Shown one piece after another: positions 46,880 through 59,419 of a DNA stretch of 64,000 nt. The notes under the pieces are model-generated. The model was not told the origin of the DNA, searched no databases, and saw nothing but the letters and a program-made list of their open reading frames with translations. This DNA is from Prinia subflava (taxonomy: Eukaryota; Chordata; Aves; Passeriformes; Cisticolidae). The stretch lies in assembly GCF_021018805.1 (NCBI RefSeq), contig NC_086247.1, positions 145,967,378-146,031,377 on the forward strand, given 5' to 3'. The position numbers and the translations under genes are program-made. Every line of letters begins with the position of its first letter. Position 1 is the stretch's first letter.

Positions 46880-49800
46880 CTAAATCACAAAAAACAGAGC
46901 ACATGCAGCCTTAAAAAACCAAGTCTCTTGTAAACAGTATCAAAAGAAAAGCTTTCTTTAAAAGCCCCTTTCTACAAATTTTGCTCGCATTATACATTGT
47001 GCTTATATATAATTCAGTGAACATTTAAGAGCTTGGTGATTTTTTTGAAATAAAAATATATGTACTTCATAATTGACAATAAAGTAAAATCTACATAGGA
47101 AATTAATTTGCTGTAATATTTAAGGGAATACTGAAACTCCAGTTAGAACCTGCATCTGATTAGGAGGTACTTCTGCACACAGATTGACATTTTATCACTG
47201 AATTGACCATGATGCAAACCTTGGTTACTACCAGATTCAGGCAACAGTAAAAATCCTATTTTTTTTTACCTTTTTACAACTGTCAGTACCATGCTGTTAA
47301 AAAAACCCAACAAAACAAGAACAAAGATAACCTTACATCTTACAAAGTAAGATATTTATCCCTTTACTTTGTTCCTCAAATACTTCCCAGTTTCAATTCA
47401 GTAATTGATGGGGAGAATGAGAATAGGATTGGATAAATTTGAAAATACTAAATTGGTATTCTGGATACTACTCAAATGCTTCTGGAATTTACTTTCCAGT
47501 TCTTTCTAAAACAGAGAACATTTATTTAAATAGAACAATGTTCCAAAAGCAAATGGATCTCTCTCCTTCAAATTACTAAAAAAAAAAAAAAAATCCGTTT
47601 TCCATGGAGGCCTGATGAAAACATCCAGAATGTTACACAAGTTGTACTGGATTTCTACAGTTGAAAATTAGAAATGTTCTAATATCTTGTGGTTCTCCAT
47701 AAAAATTTTTGGTTACTGTATATTTGATTATTTCTTGTACAAGCCTGTTTTTTCATTTCTTAGAGCCTGTTAAATTAAAATGCACATGCATTTTAATTCT
47801 ATGCAAAGCCACTAAATACATCATAAATTTTATGCTGCTTGAGGACAGTTATTAAAAATGAGCCAAATCTAACATGCAAAAATGGTTTAATCTTCTAATT
47901 AACCAGATCAGTGCAGAAATTTATACAAAAAAGGCACAGCAAGTGTGACAGTCAGGTGGACAGATATTAAATCACATAAAGGCATAATTGTGCAAGAGAC
48001 TGAAAATTTCCCTATCCAGCAGCCTAACTTCATCCATAACCAAAACGAAATGTGTGAAGCAAGATCAGAGACAGGGTGACCTGGCAAAACAATTTCTGCT
48101 TTAAAAGACAGCAAACATTATGAACTCAAGTTCAAAGATATTCCAGCTTTGGTCTGGTGAATAAATCATCTATTTACTTATTTCTAAGGTTTCAATGGGC
48201 CACTGATCCATTCCAGACAAACTTTTAAGTGCTACATTTCCTGACCTCACAAAACTGCTTTAAGATACAACTAAGAGAACAGTCAAATTTTACAAAAGGC
48301 TTTAAGGTTTTCATATTACAAATATACATATTTCAGTGTAACAATTTTATCATATTTTTCAAAAAAAGCAGGTAAAAACAACAGGCAAAGCAGGAGAAAC
48401 AACAACAACAAAAACCTCAAGACTGAAAGAAATCCAAACCTCAAAAAGCAAACCCAAACTGAGCACAACTGGTCTAATTAACAAATCCACATATAATCAA
48501 AATACCTTTGTGGGCAAGCAGTTAATACTCATGGAACAGAGGAGGGATGTTAGCAAGGAAAGAGATGCTAACATGGTTTAACGAAAACAACACTGAGAAA
48601 AAGACAGGGTTGGCATTTTACTTTGAAAAGAGGGACTCCCAAAAGAACAAGGAGTAACAATATCAAATCTGTGTTTTTATAAATATCACAAACCCCATAA
48701 TTTTACTGTCTCGCCACTTTTTAGAAACTTTCCCTTCAGGACCAGGATTTGGAAGTCAGAACTGGATCAGCTGTTTTGCAAGACATGCTTACACTATACT
48801 GAGCCTCCTGCTTTACTCTAAAGTGTAAACCCCACATACATCCGCTCTCTATGCCTAACGCCCTTAAAAGCTACATTGGAATTCTGATTTTTTATTAATC
48901 ACAGACTGGTCTCAGTCATGTAATCTCATCTGTGAATGCTAAACTAATAGTGCTAAACTCTGTGTGTAGCTCAAACTTCAGAATCAGGACTAGAAAGGGT
49001 AATGAAGTTTACATTGTCCTGAAAACTTCTGCTATGTTTTAATGAAATGCTATTAAAAAAAACCCAGAACTGTAGGAACTCTGTTGCATTTTGACCATTA
49101 GTCATTCTAGGGGGAAAAAAAATCTATTCTAAAAAGAAAACATCCCAGGTTCTGAGAGACTATCAGACAACTACTTACCTACAGAAGAATTTAAAAAAAA
49201 CCTCAAACTTTTCTAGACTAGCACTATTCTACTCTTATCACTTACACCAATTCTGAAGCCTTGGTCTGATTCACTTTATTCATTTAGCATAATGCTCATG
49301 CCACCCATTAACCAGCAACAGCCATACAACCATTAAATATCAAAGACAAAAAAAAACCAAACAATCAAAGGAGCCAAAGCAAAAGCAGGCACCAGTGCTG
49401 GAGAATGGTAACTGACCCATGTCCAAGTCTGATTACACCTATTATTGAGGGATTTATGCAATGGAGACACAAACATGTCTGACAGCCACCCATATGTCCT
49501 CTCCACACAGCTCTGGGAAAGGTTGGCTGAAAAAGCCAAGGAAAGGGTAGGAACACACACCCATCCCCTGCAGTTTGTTCTGCAGTTGTAAAATGCAAGA
49601 TTCCTACATGATCCTTTCCAGCTTCCAGCCAAACAGAAGGAGCTGCTTAGTCAAGATTACACCATGAGTGGATTCTATGTTTCAATAAGACACAACTGCA
49701 GACACAGAATTAAGACATATTATTACTTACAGGATTGGCTTTAATACTTGCTAATCATGAATATCTCTGCATATATATAAACAGTCCTTGAATGGCTGCT

Positions 49801-52800
49801 TGAGGTCACTGGACTGGACTCACCAGCCCAGGCTTCTCAACAGCTCTCCTCAAAGGCAGCTTTACATTTCCCACTAAGACACCTTACCCAAAGCTACTGA
49901 AGAGTTTTGCTGTCCCTCACATAGAAACAGAATGACCTTTCTTCTGCCAGGAGGTCAGGGGTTCCTGCCATCCCCATTAAAGAATTGTGCCATAAATCCC
50001 AGGCACTGAGCAGAACTCCTCATGCTGGTTTATGGTCTGCTATAGAGAGACACAGCCCAAGGGAAGGTGCAGGAACACTGACAGCATGATCCTCCCAAAC
50101 GTGGGATCCTCCCAAACAGTGCTCGGGAGAGTTTTCTGCCACAGATTCATAAGATGTGCAAAACCAAATAAATTGAAGGTGAAACAAAGAACTTTTACTA
50201 ACAAGCCATAAAACGCTAAGTGGAGGCACCTACTACTACAGGCTAACGCTGAAGAAGCAGCAATTGTTTAATCCTAGGGGATCAATAACAGGGAAGGTAA
50301 GAGGATGTCTCTATTTCAAGGGCACCTCGATTTCCCTGGTGAAAAATGGAACCAAAAAATAAACCTAAATGCCTTAAAACATGTTCAAAATTTGGCTGGT
50401 TTGATTTGCATTTTTTTCACCACTTTCCTCCAGACTGGCAGGTAGTGTTTTCAAACTGGAACAAAAGAACTAAAGTGCAGAATTTTGGCTAAAAACAGAC
50501 GGGACAATTCAGACAGCCACACTGGCCTTTTTTTCCCAAGCCTATATTCTATCAAAAGAAAAGCAGTAAGCAGCATTTCTTCATGAAATGCTTTCTTTTT
50601 TAAAGTACTCTTCATTTCTTATCAGCTTAACCCAAGACAGTTTAAAATATGCAATGGTAAATCCCCTATCATTGACTTCACAGACTACTTCCAATATCAA
50701 ACAAAGACATTATGAATTCTGTTTTCATGAGGTTTAATTTTTATGAACATTTCACAGAAGTAATTAGTGATATTTTTCTTCTAAAATATGTAGGACATGA
50801 TACCTCATGTGGCTGTTCTACCACACCTATTTGCTGCTGAAACTTCTAGGCTGGGTTTTGCTTTATGCCTTAGGAAGGCAAAAAAATATTTTCTGAAGCA
50901 CTGCTACATTTTTCAAGGAAGCTACCCGGTGTTATTTATTTAAAATCCAACTTCTTCAACTTTAGGCACTGTTTCAAAACCAAACTTCACCTGCCTATAT
51001 TCCTCACTTCTCCCACTTGAGTGCCACTTGTAACAATTCCCTTATTCACTTGTTTCCTCCCATCATGTTCCAATTCCCCAGTCAGCTTTTCTCTCGGTTT
51101 ACAAAAAGATTTCTTCATGCAACATAATAAGAGGCTTTAGTTGGTTTTAGTGTGGTAACTGCTTAAAATAAAACACCACCTGACATCCTTCTCTATTATT
51201 CAGATGCCAAATTTCAACCAAGAGATAATAATGCTCTCTGTACCACATCCACTACAGCTCCACTCCTGCGTTCCAGGAGAACACCAACCCTTACCCCTTT
51301 ACAAGCACTTATGAGATTCAAGGAAAAGTCCTGTTACATAACACTTGAATAAAACCCAAAACTCTTCAGAGCTGGAGGCAGGCATCTCACCATGCAATGA
51401 ATAGAACTGAATACTCTACAAAGGTTCTCTCTCATGGTGGTGTTCTTTAGAGAGTGCAACTGTGAGCCTACTGCCAAATGGAAGTAAGAGCCATACAAAA
51501 TAAAGGAACAAAAAGACAGTACTCTTTTGGGAAAAATAAATCTGTGACAATCTGAAAGCCATCAGAATAAAGGCAAAATGTAGAGTAATGGAATATATGG
51601 CCCAAAACATTCACCTTATATGATGAACAAAATCCATAAAAGCTCCATTTACAAAATCAATTAAAGATTTGCATCGATAGTACCTTTTGAATGAAACAAA
51701 TTTAATTCTGAATTGGACAAATTTAGACAATGTAATTATTAGAGAATTCTCACTCTAGAGTTCACACTCCCAAAATGAAGCTGTGCTTTTTTACAGCAGT
51801 AAGTCTGGCAGTGGGTCCCAGCTATCATTTAATTTTACATGGTGTGCTCTGTGTCCATCTTCTCAGACTGTGGCTGCAAACACCACAAATGCACCAGTCC
51901 ACCTCCCAAACCCCAAAACAAAAGTGTGTATCATCAATCTAGTGATGGAATAAAGTGTTCAAGGATTTCACAGTTCTTTTGAAGGGCAGATTTAACACTT
52001 GGGAAGTTGGAAATTAACTACATTAACATGTATTTGGTGCAAGATGTTACACTTTCAACAGTGAAGGCTGAAAGATGCAGGTGGTCCGTTTCAATGCAGA
52101 TCTCCACCTACCAAAAAATTGTTTTAGCAAGATAGGTTTGATACAACTGGAGCATCACAGCACACCCAGTTGTCAGGACTTCATACAGTAATGCTGCTGT
52201 GTCTTTGAGGAATTGATTTCCTGATGAGTTAAAGCTCCAAAGAGGAAATACACTCTGACTACACTTCTCAGCAGGTAATCCATTCAATCCTACTTAATTA
52301 AGAAATGGAATAAAAGTAATATTAAAGTAGATTCCTAGTGGAGAAAGGAAAAAAAATCTTATATCCAAAACTCGCTGCGAATTAAAAACAGTTGTGATAC
52401 TCTTGCCAAATAACAAAAGGAAAAACTTGGAACAGAGTTGAAGTGGCAAGATCAAAAAGAAATTCATTAATGAAAGCTTGCAGATGCATAAAATATGCAC
52501 TGCACATGCATGACACATGATTCCTATCATTCTTGTTAATTAATTAGTATATCTAGTCAGTACATCCAATTGGATATCAGTTATCCCAGTAACCCAGGCC
52601 TGGGTCAGCTGGTCCAGGGATTTCTTTGCCCTAATTTCTTGTTATGTCTCTTAGGTTCTGGTAGAACATAAGATGTCCTTGTCAGGAATTCTCTCCTTAA
52701 GAATAAGACTAAACAGAATTTCAAGAATGCATAGTAAGGGTTTGTTAAACTGTGAGAGAGGAAAAATACTAGAAGTTACACAAATATATATAAAAATCTA

Positions 52801-53446
52801 CAAGGTTATAAATACATGAAAAATACATAAAAAGCTACGAAGCCTTTAGGCATCACTACCAGACTACAATTAGTGAATGCATACTTGGCAGACTTTGGCA
52901 CAAGCTCTTATTGCAAATTAAGGAACTCATCCATTTTTCTCATCAAAGAAGATAAATCTCACAGGAATTACGGTCTCAACACAACTTTCAAAACAACAGT
53001 CTCACCTCTGCCTGTCAAAAATACCACACCTTCCATGCTTCCACTCCTCCTCAAAGGAAGATACCCAAGTACTGGAGTTGCATCCCAACAGCACCAGGGA
53101 TCTACCTGGTAAAGCGAGGCACCACAGCTCTTGGAGATTTAACTGTGCAGTATTACTGTTAATTTCCTACCCAAACAGGCACCTGAAGTTTCTGATGTTG
53201 AAGCCAAGACTAAATATGCACATTTTAGGCTCTCCCTCATTATTTTAATCGCAAGGGGGAAAGGAGATCTGATGTATCTGTCAATATAGATTCTATCATC
53301 ATTCATTTTATACACAGAGTACTACCACCAATAATTCAACATTGGCAAAGTTCCATCAATTCCTACCCAGCAGTATGTAAAAATTCTACAAAATCAAACT
53401 GTAACAGAACTAGTTATTTCAAGTTTCCATTAAATTCATGACACAC
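46880..53446 (-). other. RBM33: RBM33 intron, 6,567 nt
   Basis: Bounded by gtgtgtcatg and gatttag. AT-rich, with a 16-base A run at 47578-47593 and scattered short A and CAA runs. No exon, RNA gene or clear repeat family recognised. Confidence 0.85.
47578..47593 (+). repeat. A16 homopolymer
   Basis: Sixteen consecutive A in intron; U-rich in the transcript. Confidence 0.9.
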
Positions 53447-53557
53447 CTCTTCTGATTCATTAGCCATTGTCTGGGATTCTTCCAGCTCCTCATCAGCTGC
53501 ATACTCTCCTTGCTCTTCCATTGCTTGCTCATTGTATGACTGCATGTAATCTTCATC
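53447..53557 (-). CDS. RBM33: RBM33 coding exon (window exon 4), symmetric acidic exon
   Basis: 111-nt exon between acceptor gctttag|GATGAAG and donor GAAGAG|gtgtgt. It encodes 37 codons beginning DEDYMQSYNEQAMEEQGEY and ending ESQTMANESEE. Both borders are phase 0, so inclusion or skipping keeps the frame. The acidic composition matches the flanking exons. I could not align it with confidence to remembered mammalian RBM33, where EINEPLDEF may be followed more directly by the LELQ segment. It could be an alternatively used cassette. The donor gtgtgt is weaker than its neighbours'. Confidence 0.8.
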
Positions 53558-54673
53558 CTAAAGCAGTAAACAGGAAGGTGAAAAGACACAAGGCCAACTG
53601 AATAGGTGGGGTCTGACTGCATTGCCACAGCTTCCAGAGTGGCAGTATTGCATTTCTCAGAACAGTCAATTATAAGTGATATGGCACATATAAAGCATAA
53701 TTAGCAGGGCTTTTAACTAGACAATAATTTCAGTATTATCAAAACCAAACCAGTTTCCATTCATATTCCAGCAATGTCATCATAAAGATCCCATTTAATA
53801 CTGTTTGCCCCAGCTACTTCTATACATCTCCATCCACTGATTACAAATTCACAGAGCAAACACTGCAGGACTTTCTAACAGGAAACACCCATCTATAGCA
53901 CATTAATATCATATTTTACAATATATATTAACATAAAATTTTACTCCATCAAGTATAAACATTCTTAAAGCATTCTGCAAGTGCTTACATATGAGTGGGT
54001 TCAACCCTAAAAAATTATGAACATAAAACGAAAGTGAAATCTTGCTTAAGTTTGTTTGTATTTTCAAGCACCTCACTGATCACATACAGCTTTAATTAAG
54101 ATTAAATCATTTCATTAGCAGTTAAAGTCAGTGCATGTTCTCTAATATGCTGCTTAAATTATATTGAATTATGCAGGTGACATTTTCTAAACTAACCTCC
54201 AATCTCTTTATTCAGGTTTAGACAGCTCTCGGTTACAAAAAGGATGAACAAGCAGGACATCAATCACTTTGGGATATTAGCACCTTAAAGATGTCTTTAG
54301 CAGGTCAATAATCTTTTCACCTTCGAAGGACTTTATCAGATCTTGTCTAAAGCCTGGATAAAAGCTTTTGCATTAAGTACTTCTAACAATTGGCAATGTA
54401 TCTCCACCACACAAAGCTGTTTTCTTCCTTAAGGATACAATCCTCAAGGTCATGATTCTCAACTGCTTTCCAGCATGACAAAGGAGCATTACCTACCGCC
54501 AAACAAGCTGTCAACACAAACTTTGTCACAGCCTAGATAAAGAAACTGGCAGACAGTGATAATAGGTCTAATTTCCCCTCCTCCCCAGGGAGGTAAACAG
54601 ATTTTACATCAGTCTAAACCCCTATGCACGTGAAGCAATGTTATCTTCGAAGATACAATAGAAGGAAACTCAC
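53558..54673 (-). other. RBM33: RBM33 intron, 1,116 nt
   Basis: Bounded by gtgagtttcc and gctttag. AT-rich; no repeat or further exon recognised. Confidence 0.85.
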
Positions 54674-54974
54674 TGGAAATTCATCTAGGGGTTCATTGAT
54701 TTCAAGGTCTAGCACTTCATCCTCTTCTCCAGGCTCTTCCCCATATTCTATTTGGTCTTCTGTCAGTTCAGGATCGTGGCCTTCATAATGTCCCTCCTCT
54801 GCATACTCTGAGGCATATTCTTCAGGTGCTTCGGATTTGTCATAACCAATCTCATCTTCCCCTTGGTCATACTCTGACTCGTGTTCCAGTGAGGGATCGT
54901 TGATGGACTTGGAGAGCTCGTAGGATGTCAGGATGCCAGAGGTGGCATTGAGGCTCACTGTGACACCTGGAGAG
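54674..54974 (-). CDS. RBM33: RBM33 coding exon (window exon 3), acidic region
   Basis: 301-nt exon. Acceptor gtcccacag|CTCTCCAGG; its first C completes the split codon (CG+C, Arg), followed by 100 codons. It contains VTVSLNATSGILTSYELS, then a long Glu/Asp/Tyr-rich run including LTEDQIEYGEEPGEEDEVL, and ends EINEPLDEFP before donor gtgagt. No folded domain is visible; the composition suggests a disordered, highly negative segment. The segment is close to its mammalian counterpart (SLNATSG, LTEDQIEY and EINEPLDEF conserved), which anchors the family call. Confidence 0.96.
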
Positions 54975-55269
54975 CTGTGGGACAGGGGACAATTCAGAGG
55001 CTCAAGTCTAACTGGCAACTGCTCACTAAGATGTAGCAAAATAAAGCCAACAAACATAAAATCTCCAAGTTGGTGGATAGAATTATACTCCATACACTAT
55101 TTGACTCCATGCCATGTTCTCATAATGCATACTAAAATGCAGCTTATCACCAGCTGCAGGCTATTTGACCAGGGGAATCAAACCAACCAGATGGTTTAGC
55201 AGGTCAAACTGGCAAAAGTCCTGCTTGGTAACCAAAGCAGACCAGATTCAATTTTAATTCCAAGACTAA

Positions 55270-55306
<37 letters not shown>

Positions 55307-57461
55307 CTATAGGGACATCTGTTTTGCTGTTTTCCCAATCTTTCAGAATACACTAGTAAAATACTTTTTACTAAATGCATTAATATTGATCATTCTTGAT
55401 TATCTTGAATTCAAACTTGCATTTTTATGATAGCTTTAATATTCTCCTTGATATAAAATAGTCAAGAACTATAATTTAAATGATTAAGACATGCTTAACT
55501 AGCACAGACACTGAAAAAAACAATCAATACAAAAACTGGCAAGTTTATAATCTGCAGGCAGGCAAAGCAAAGCTCAGAGTTTACTGTTTATGAAAGCCAG
55601 TGCCATCAACACAAAAAAGCAAGTAACCAACAGCAGACTAGTTCTTGATTTGAGAGCTTCAGGTATAAGGAACACAAAATTACTATCTTTTTTTAAATAA
55701 CATTCCTATTAGTCTTCATTTTCCAAAGTTTGGGGGAATAAGATGCAGGCAGCTTTGAGCTATTTGCAGCTCTAAGAGGGAGAAGATTTAACACAAAAGT
55801 GAAGACATTATGCAGGATTATCATTATCCTCCCAACTACAGAAGCATGAGGTTGACTGGAAACATAAGGGGAAGGCAAAGGCTCTCTCTGGCAATAAGAC
55901 TGCTAAAAATGCAGAACTTGTCTACAGAAACCTGCTTCCACTGAGCAATATTATCCCATTTGAGATACTTTATCATCACTGTGTTTGGTCACACACCATC
56001 TGTGCTACCCAGAGGAGCACACACAGGAAAAAACCAGCCAAGAACTGTAACTGGGACTGCCCTTCTCAAAGGGAACACTCCAGCCCTCACTCCTGCACAG
56101 AGGAAAATGGCAGCCAATGAAGAGATTGGTAGTGGAGCATTTTATCACACCCTCATCAGTCCACCAGAAGGACAGGAGTCCTTATCCTAATTACAGCTAA
56201 AGGCAGGAGATCTCAGAGATGGAGATACACCTCTGTATGTTATACACATACACTCATAGCCCTTCAGAGGACATGCCCTGCACAGCGTGCAATAAGGGAA
56301 AGCTGCAAAAACAGGCCAGGAAAAGCAACAATGGCACTGCATCACTTTGGCATGACAAGCATCTTCTCCCCTACTTCAGTCCAGCTTGAAAAGTAAAAAC
56401 AAGACACTCATATTAACTTGTAATGCCCATAAATTCAGCTGAGGAGCTGTATTACCACAGGGTATTCACAGGGCAGCATCCTCAGTAAACTCCCCTGGAA
56501 ATATCTGCTCCTGCCTATCAAGTCTGTTCAAAATTTTCTGCTGTCTAATTGTACACAAATATTTAAGTCACAAATTCATTCCCCTCCTCAGAGCCTTAGG
56601 AGGTAAGATAGATTTTTAAAAGATGGCAGAAAAGGACTATATAGGAGTGATGCCTTTCCCTTGGTCCTAAAAATTAAGAGCCAGACATGGTTAAGGGATA
56701 AAGGGTTTTTTACCTCAGTATTTAATAAGGATCCTTATGGTGCACCACTTCTCCAAGGTGGAATGTGCCAAAATGCACACACAGGGTAAGTTCCATATAC
56801 TATTTTACAGATCTTACAAATGACATATCTAACGAGAATTCCCCAATCCCAGCCCAAGGAATTCCCCCCTGGATGGGCTAAATCTCTAGTTTACATATGG
56901 GATATGCTCTAGGGAGAACCTTGGTTTCTCAAGATAGTGTTGGGTTTTCTGGCCTCCCAGTACAAGGCCTTCAGGATGTTTGGTCTCGTGGCCTAACAGA
57001 ATACTAGGACTATGCTAAATTATCACACTTTAGGAATTACAAGTATGCATGCTAAGAGTACTGAGGATACATAAAAGCGATATAAACGGTATATAAAAGA
57101 AAAAGAAAAAATCATCTTGGCATCTGAAGGAAGCTTACCACAGCAGGCAGTACTGAGGCACTAAAGAAAGCTCTGTAAGTGCTTATAATTAATTCTATTA
57201 GCACAACAGATGACACAATTTCTTCTTATAAGCTCTTTAGAGATTTGAATAAATTTATTAGATCAAAATAAAAATAGCTCTACTGAAATGTTAACAGTGT
57301 TACTGAGTACATTATATATACATCACTAAGTAGCTGGCTAGGTAAAAAGCAAAACTATTTTAAGTATATACCAATAACTTCATTTAGTAGTTGTTAGTTA
57401 TCAGTAATAGGAATCATTCACAGCTTTGAATTATCCAAAACAAGATTCAAAAGAGAAATAC
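54975..57461 (-). other. RBM33: RBM33 intron, 2,487 nt
   Basis: Bounded by gtatttct and gtcccacag. Holds a 34-base A tract (55271-55304) and, at about 56580-57010, a moderately GC-richer block whose texture suggests a decayed transposable element. Nothing else supported. Confidence 0.85.
55271..55304 (+). repeat. A34 homopolymer tract
   Basis: Thirty-four consecutive A, the longest homopolymer in the window. Short aagacta words sit on both sides. It could be a simple mononucleotide repeat or the tail of an unrecognised retroposed insert. Confidence 0.9.
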
Positions 57462-57538
57462 CGAAATTCTTGTTCCTCTTCATTGTCACTTTGCAGAAGA
57501 TCATCATTCAGCTCCTCATCTGACAAGTCTGACTGATT
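57462..57538 (-). CDS. RBM33: RBM33 coding exon (window exon 2)
   Basis: 77-nt exon beginning AATCAGTCAGAC after acceptor gaaacctag. It encodes 25 full codons, NQSDLSDEELNDDLLQSDN followed by EEEQEF, then two bases (CG) of a split codon. The donor is TTTCG|gtattt, which keeps only GT plus a weak extended consensus; no better GT keeps the frame into the next exon. The strongly acidic, Ser-Asp containing sequence could be phosphorylated by CK2-type kinases (inference from S-D/E spacing only). Confidence 0.93.
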
Positions 57539-59370
57539 CTAGGTTTCAAAAAAAGCCAATCATGAACATAAAAGATACAAACTTTTAACTAAGTACCGAA
57601 TGCTAAATTTTTTTCATGAAGAATACATCCCAAACTAAGACCATATCCTCAAAGAAATTACCTAATTCAATAAGAAAAAACACACAACACAAGAACACAA
57701 ATCTTAAAATACATATTTGACAATCCTACGGAAACTTACAGAACTCAAATTGCCCTATCAACACTTCTTTTTCACTGATCCATTCTCAAATATAGCCAAA
57801 GATGACAACTCTCTTCAGACAGACCAGGAGGGAAGGAAGATTAGCTCTTATACACAGCCTTGTGACCTTGATGCATTAGGCAAGTCTAGAAAATGCATGA
57901 ACTGCAACTTCTAGAGAGAAGAGATACAATACTGGAGGAAAGGGTATGATAAAGAAAGGTGAAAAATCATGACCAGTTTGTAAGTGAAGAAAAAAAAACA
58001 ACAAAAGAAAATACTGTGTCTCCTCCTAATTTGTCTGTCAAATTCAACAACTTTCAGTTGTTTTTTTCTTTTAATAATTACCCCCTAGGGAGAGATAATT
58101 TCAGTTCTGCTTAGCAACATTTCCAAGCCCTAAAGAAATAGGGCCAGAAAGGTTACACAAAGATGGATTTATCTAAAAGTACTGGGATGAGATTAGGTAG
58201 AAGGAAGTTTAGCCTAAATAACTCAGGGAAAACTTTCTGAGAAATCCATTATTACCCCACCACGAGTCCATACCCACAGATAATGCTCTGTAACATGGCA
58301 AACTAAAATGAAGACTAGAAAAAGCACAAAAACCCATAATACACTGGACAATCAAGTACTGGTTAGTATTCACATATATAATTTTTAAAGGTAAGTAACT
58401 TTATCTCCTCATTCAATGTTAACTGCTTCTGGTTTTAGTAACTGTGTTAACAAACATCTGCAAACATTATCCTCCTAGAATTTTATTCTTTTTAAACCAG
58501 GCTATGAGAATAAAGAACTTCCTATCTTTAATAGGAAATGCTCACAGAAGCTGTAATATTTTCAAGAAGCTAACTTCCAACATTTAGAGGATGGTTATAA
58601 AAACTACAACAAATAAAATTTAATTTTCTTAACAGAGCCGTGTTTCTTAACAACCTATTCATCTCCAACTAAAATTTCAAAAACTACTTTCAAAATTAAT
58701 TCACTCAGAAGATAAAATACAGAAAGAAGTGACTAGTCAATTTGATTTCTCAGACAGAAATCCTGTCTTCTCCTACTGATATCTGGCAAGTCCAAAGTTA
58801 CATTTAGCTCTTTCCACAGAGTTCAATCCTGAAAATAGGCAGGAAGAGTCTATAGCAGACATAGGGGAAAACTTGTTTATGTACCCCAGTTTTAGCTGTT
58901 CCCATACCTCCCCCCTCACTTTAAAAGGGGAAATCCTCTGCCTACTCATAGAGCGAGGCAGCAGATCGTGCACACAGTGTGAACTTTCACAGACAACACT
59001 GACTGCTTTTTTATTTCCTCTCTGGTAAATACTGCTGCTATTTTGACAAGTGATTTTTAATAGCCAGGAAACTGGCATTTGGATTAAATTCTCCATCATG
59101 CTAATTAGCATCCAGGAGACCTAACTGGGTTAAAAAAAAATTCTGTAAGTTTTATTTTAAAAAGCCACAATTGGAGGTATTTCACAAAAGGAAACAGAGC
59201 CCTGGGTGCAGAATGCTCTGGCAGTAAGGCAGACCTCAGGTACCTGTGGTTATCAGGCTTTGGGGAGGTGACTAAAACCATGAGGTCAAACCAAACACTT
59301 GAACCGGATAAACTGAACAACATTCACATTTTAATATCGGCAACAATTCACTTCAAGGCACATCTCTTAC
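57539..59370 (-). other. RBM33: RBM33 intron, 1,832 nt
   Basis: GT (gtaagag) to AG (gaaacctag). AT-rich single-copy-looking sequence; no repeat family, RNA gene or additional exon recognised. Confidence 0.85.
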
Positions 59371-59419
59371 CTTTTTTCCAGTTAGCAAATCCTCTCCAAG
59401 CAAGTCATCATCGAGTTCA
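59371..59419 (-). CDS. RBM33: RBM33 coding exon (window exon 1)
   Basis: 49-nt exon reading ELDDDLLGEDLLTGKK. The acceptor is ttttacag|TGAACTC and the donor GGAAAAAAG|gtaagag. Its first base completes a codon begun in an upstream exon outside the window (a serine is likely from the human SELEDDLLGEDLL context). It ends in phase 0. The acidic DDDLLGEDLL motif is typical of the RBM33 N-terminus. It is too short to stand out as an ORF and was found by its motif and splice sites. Confidence 0.93.
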
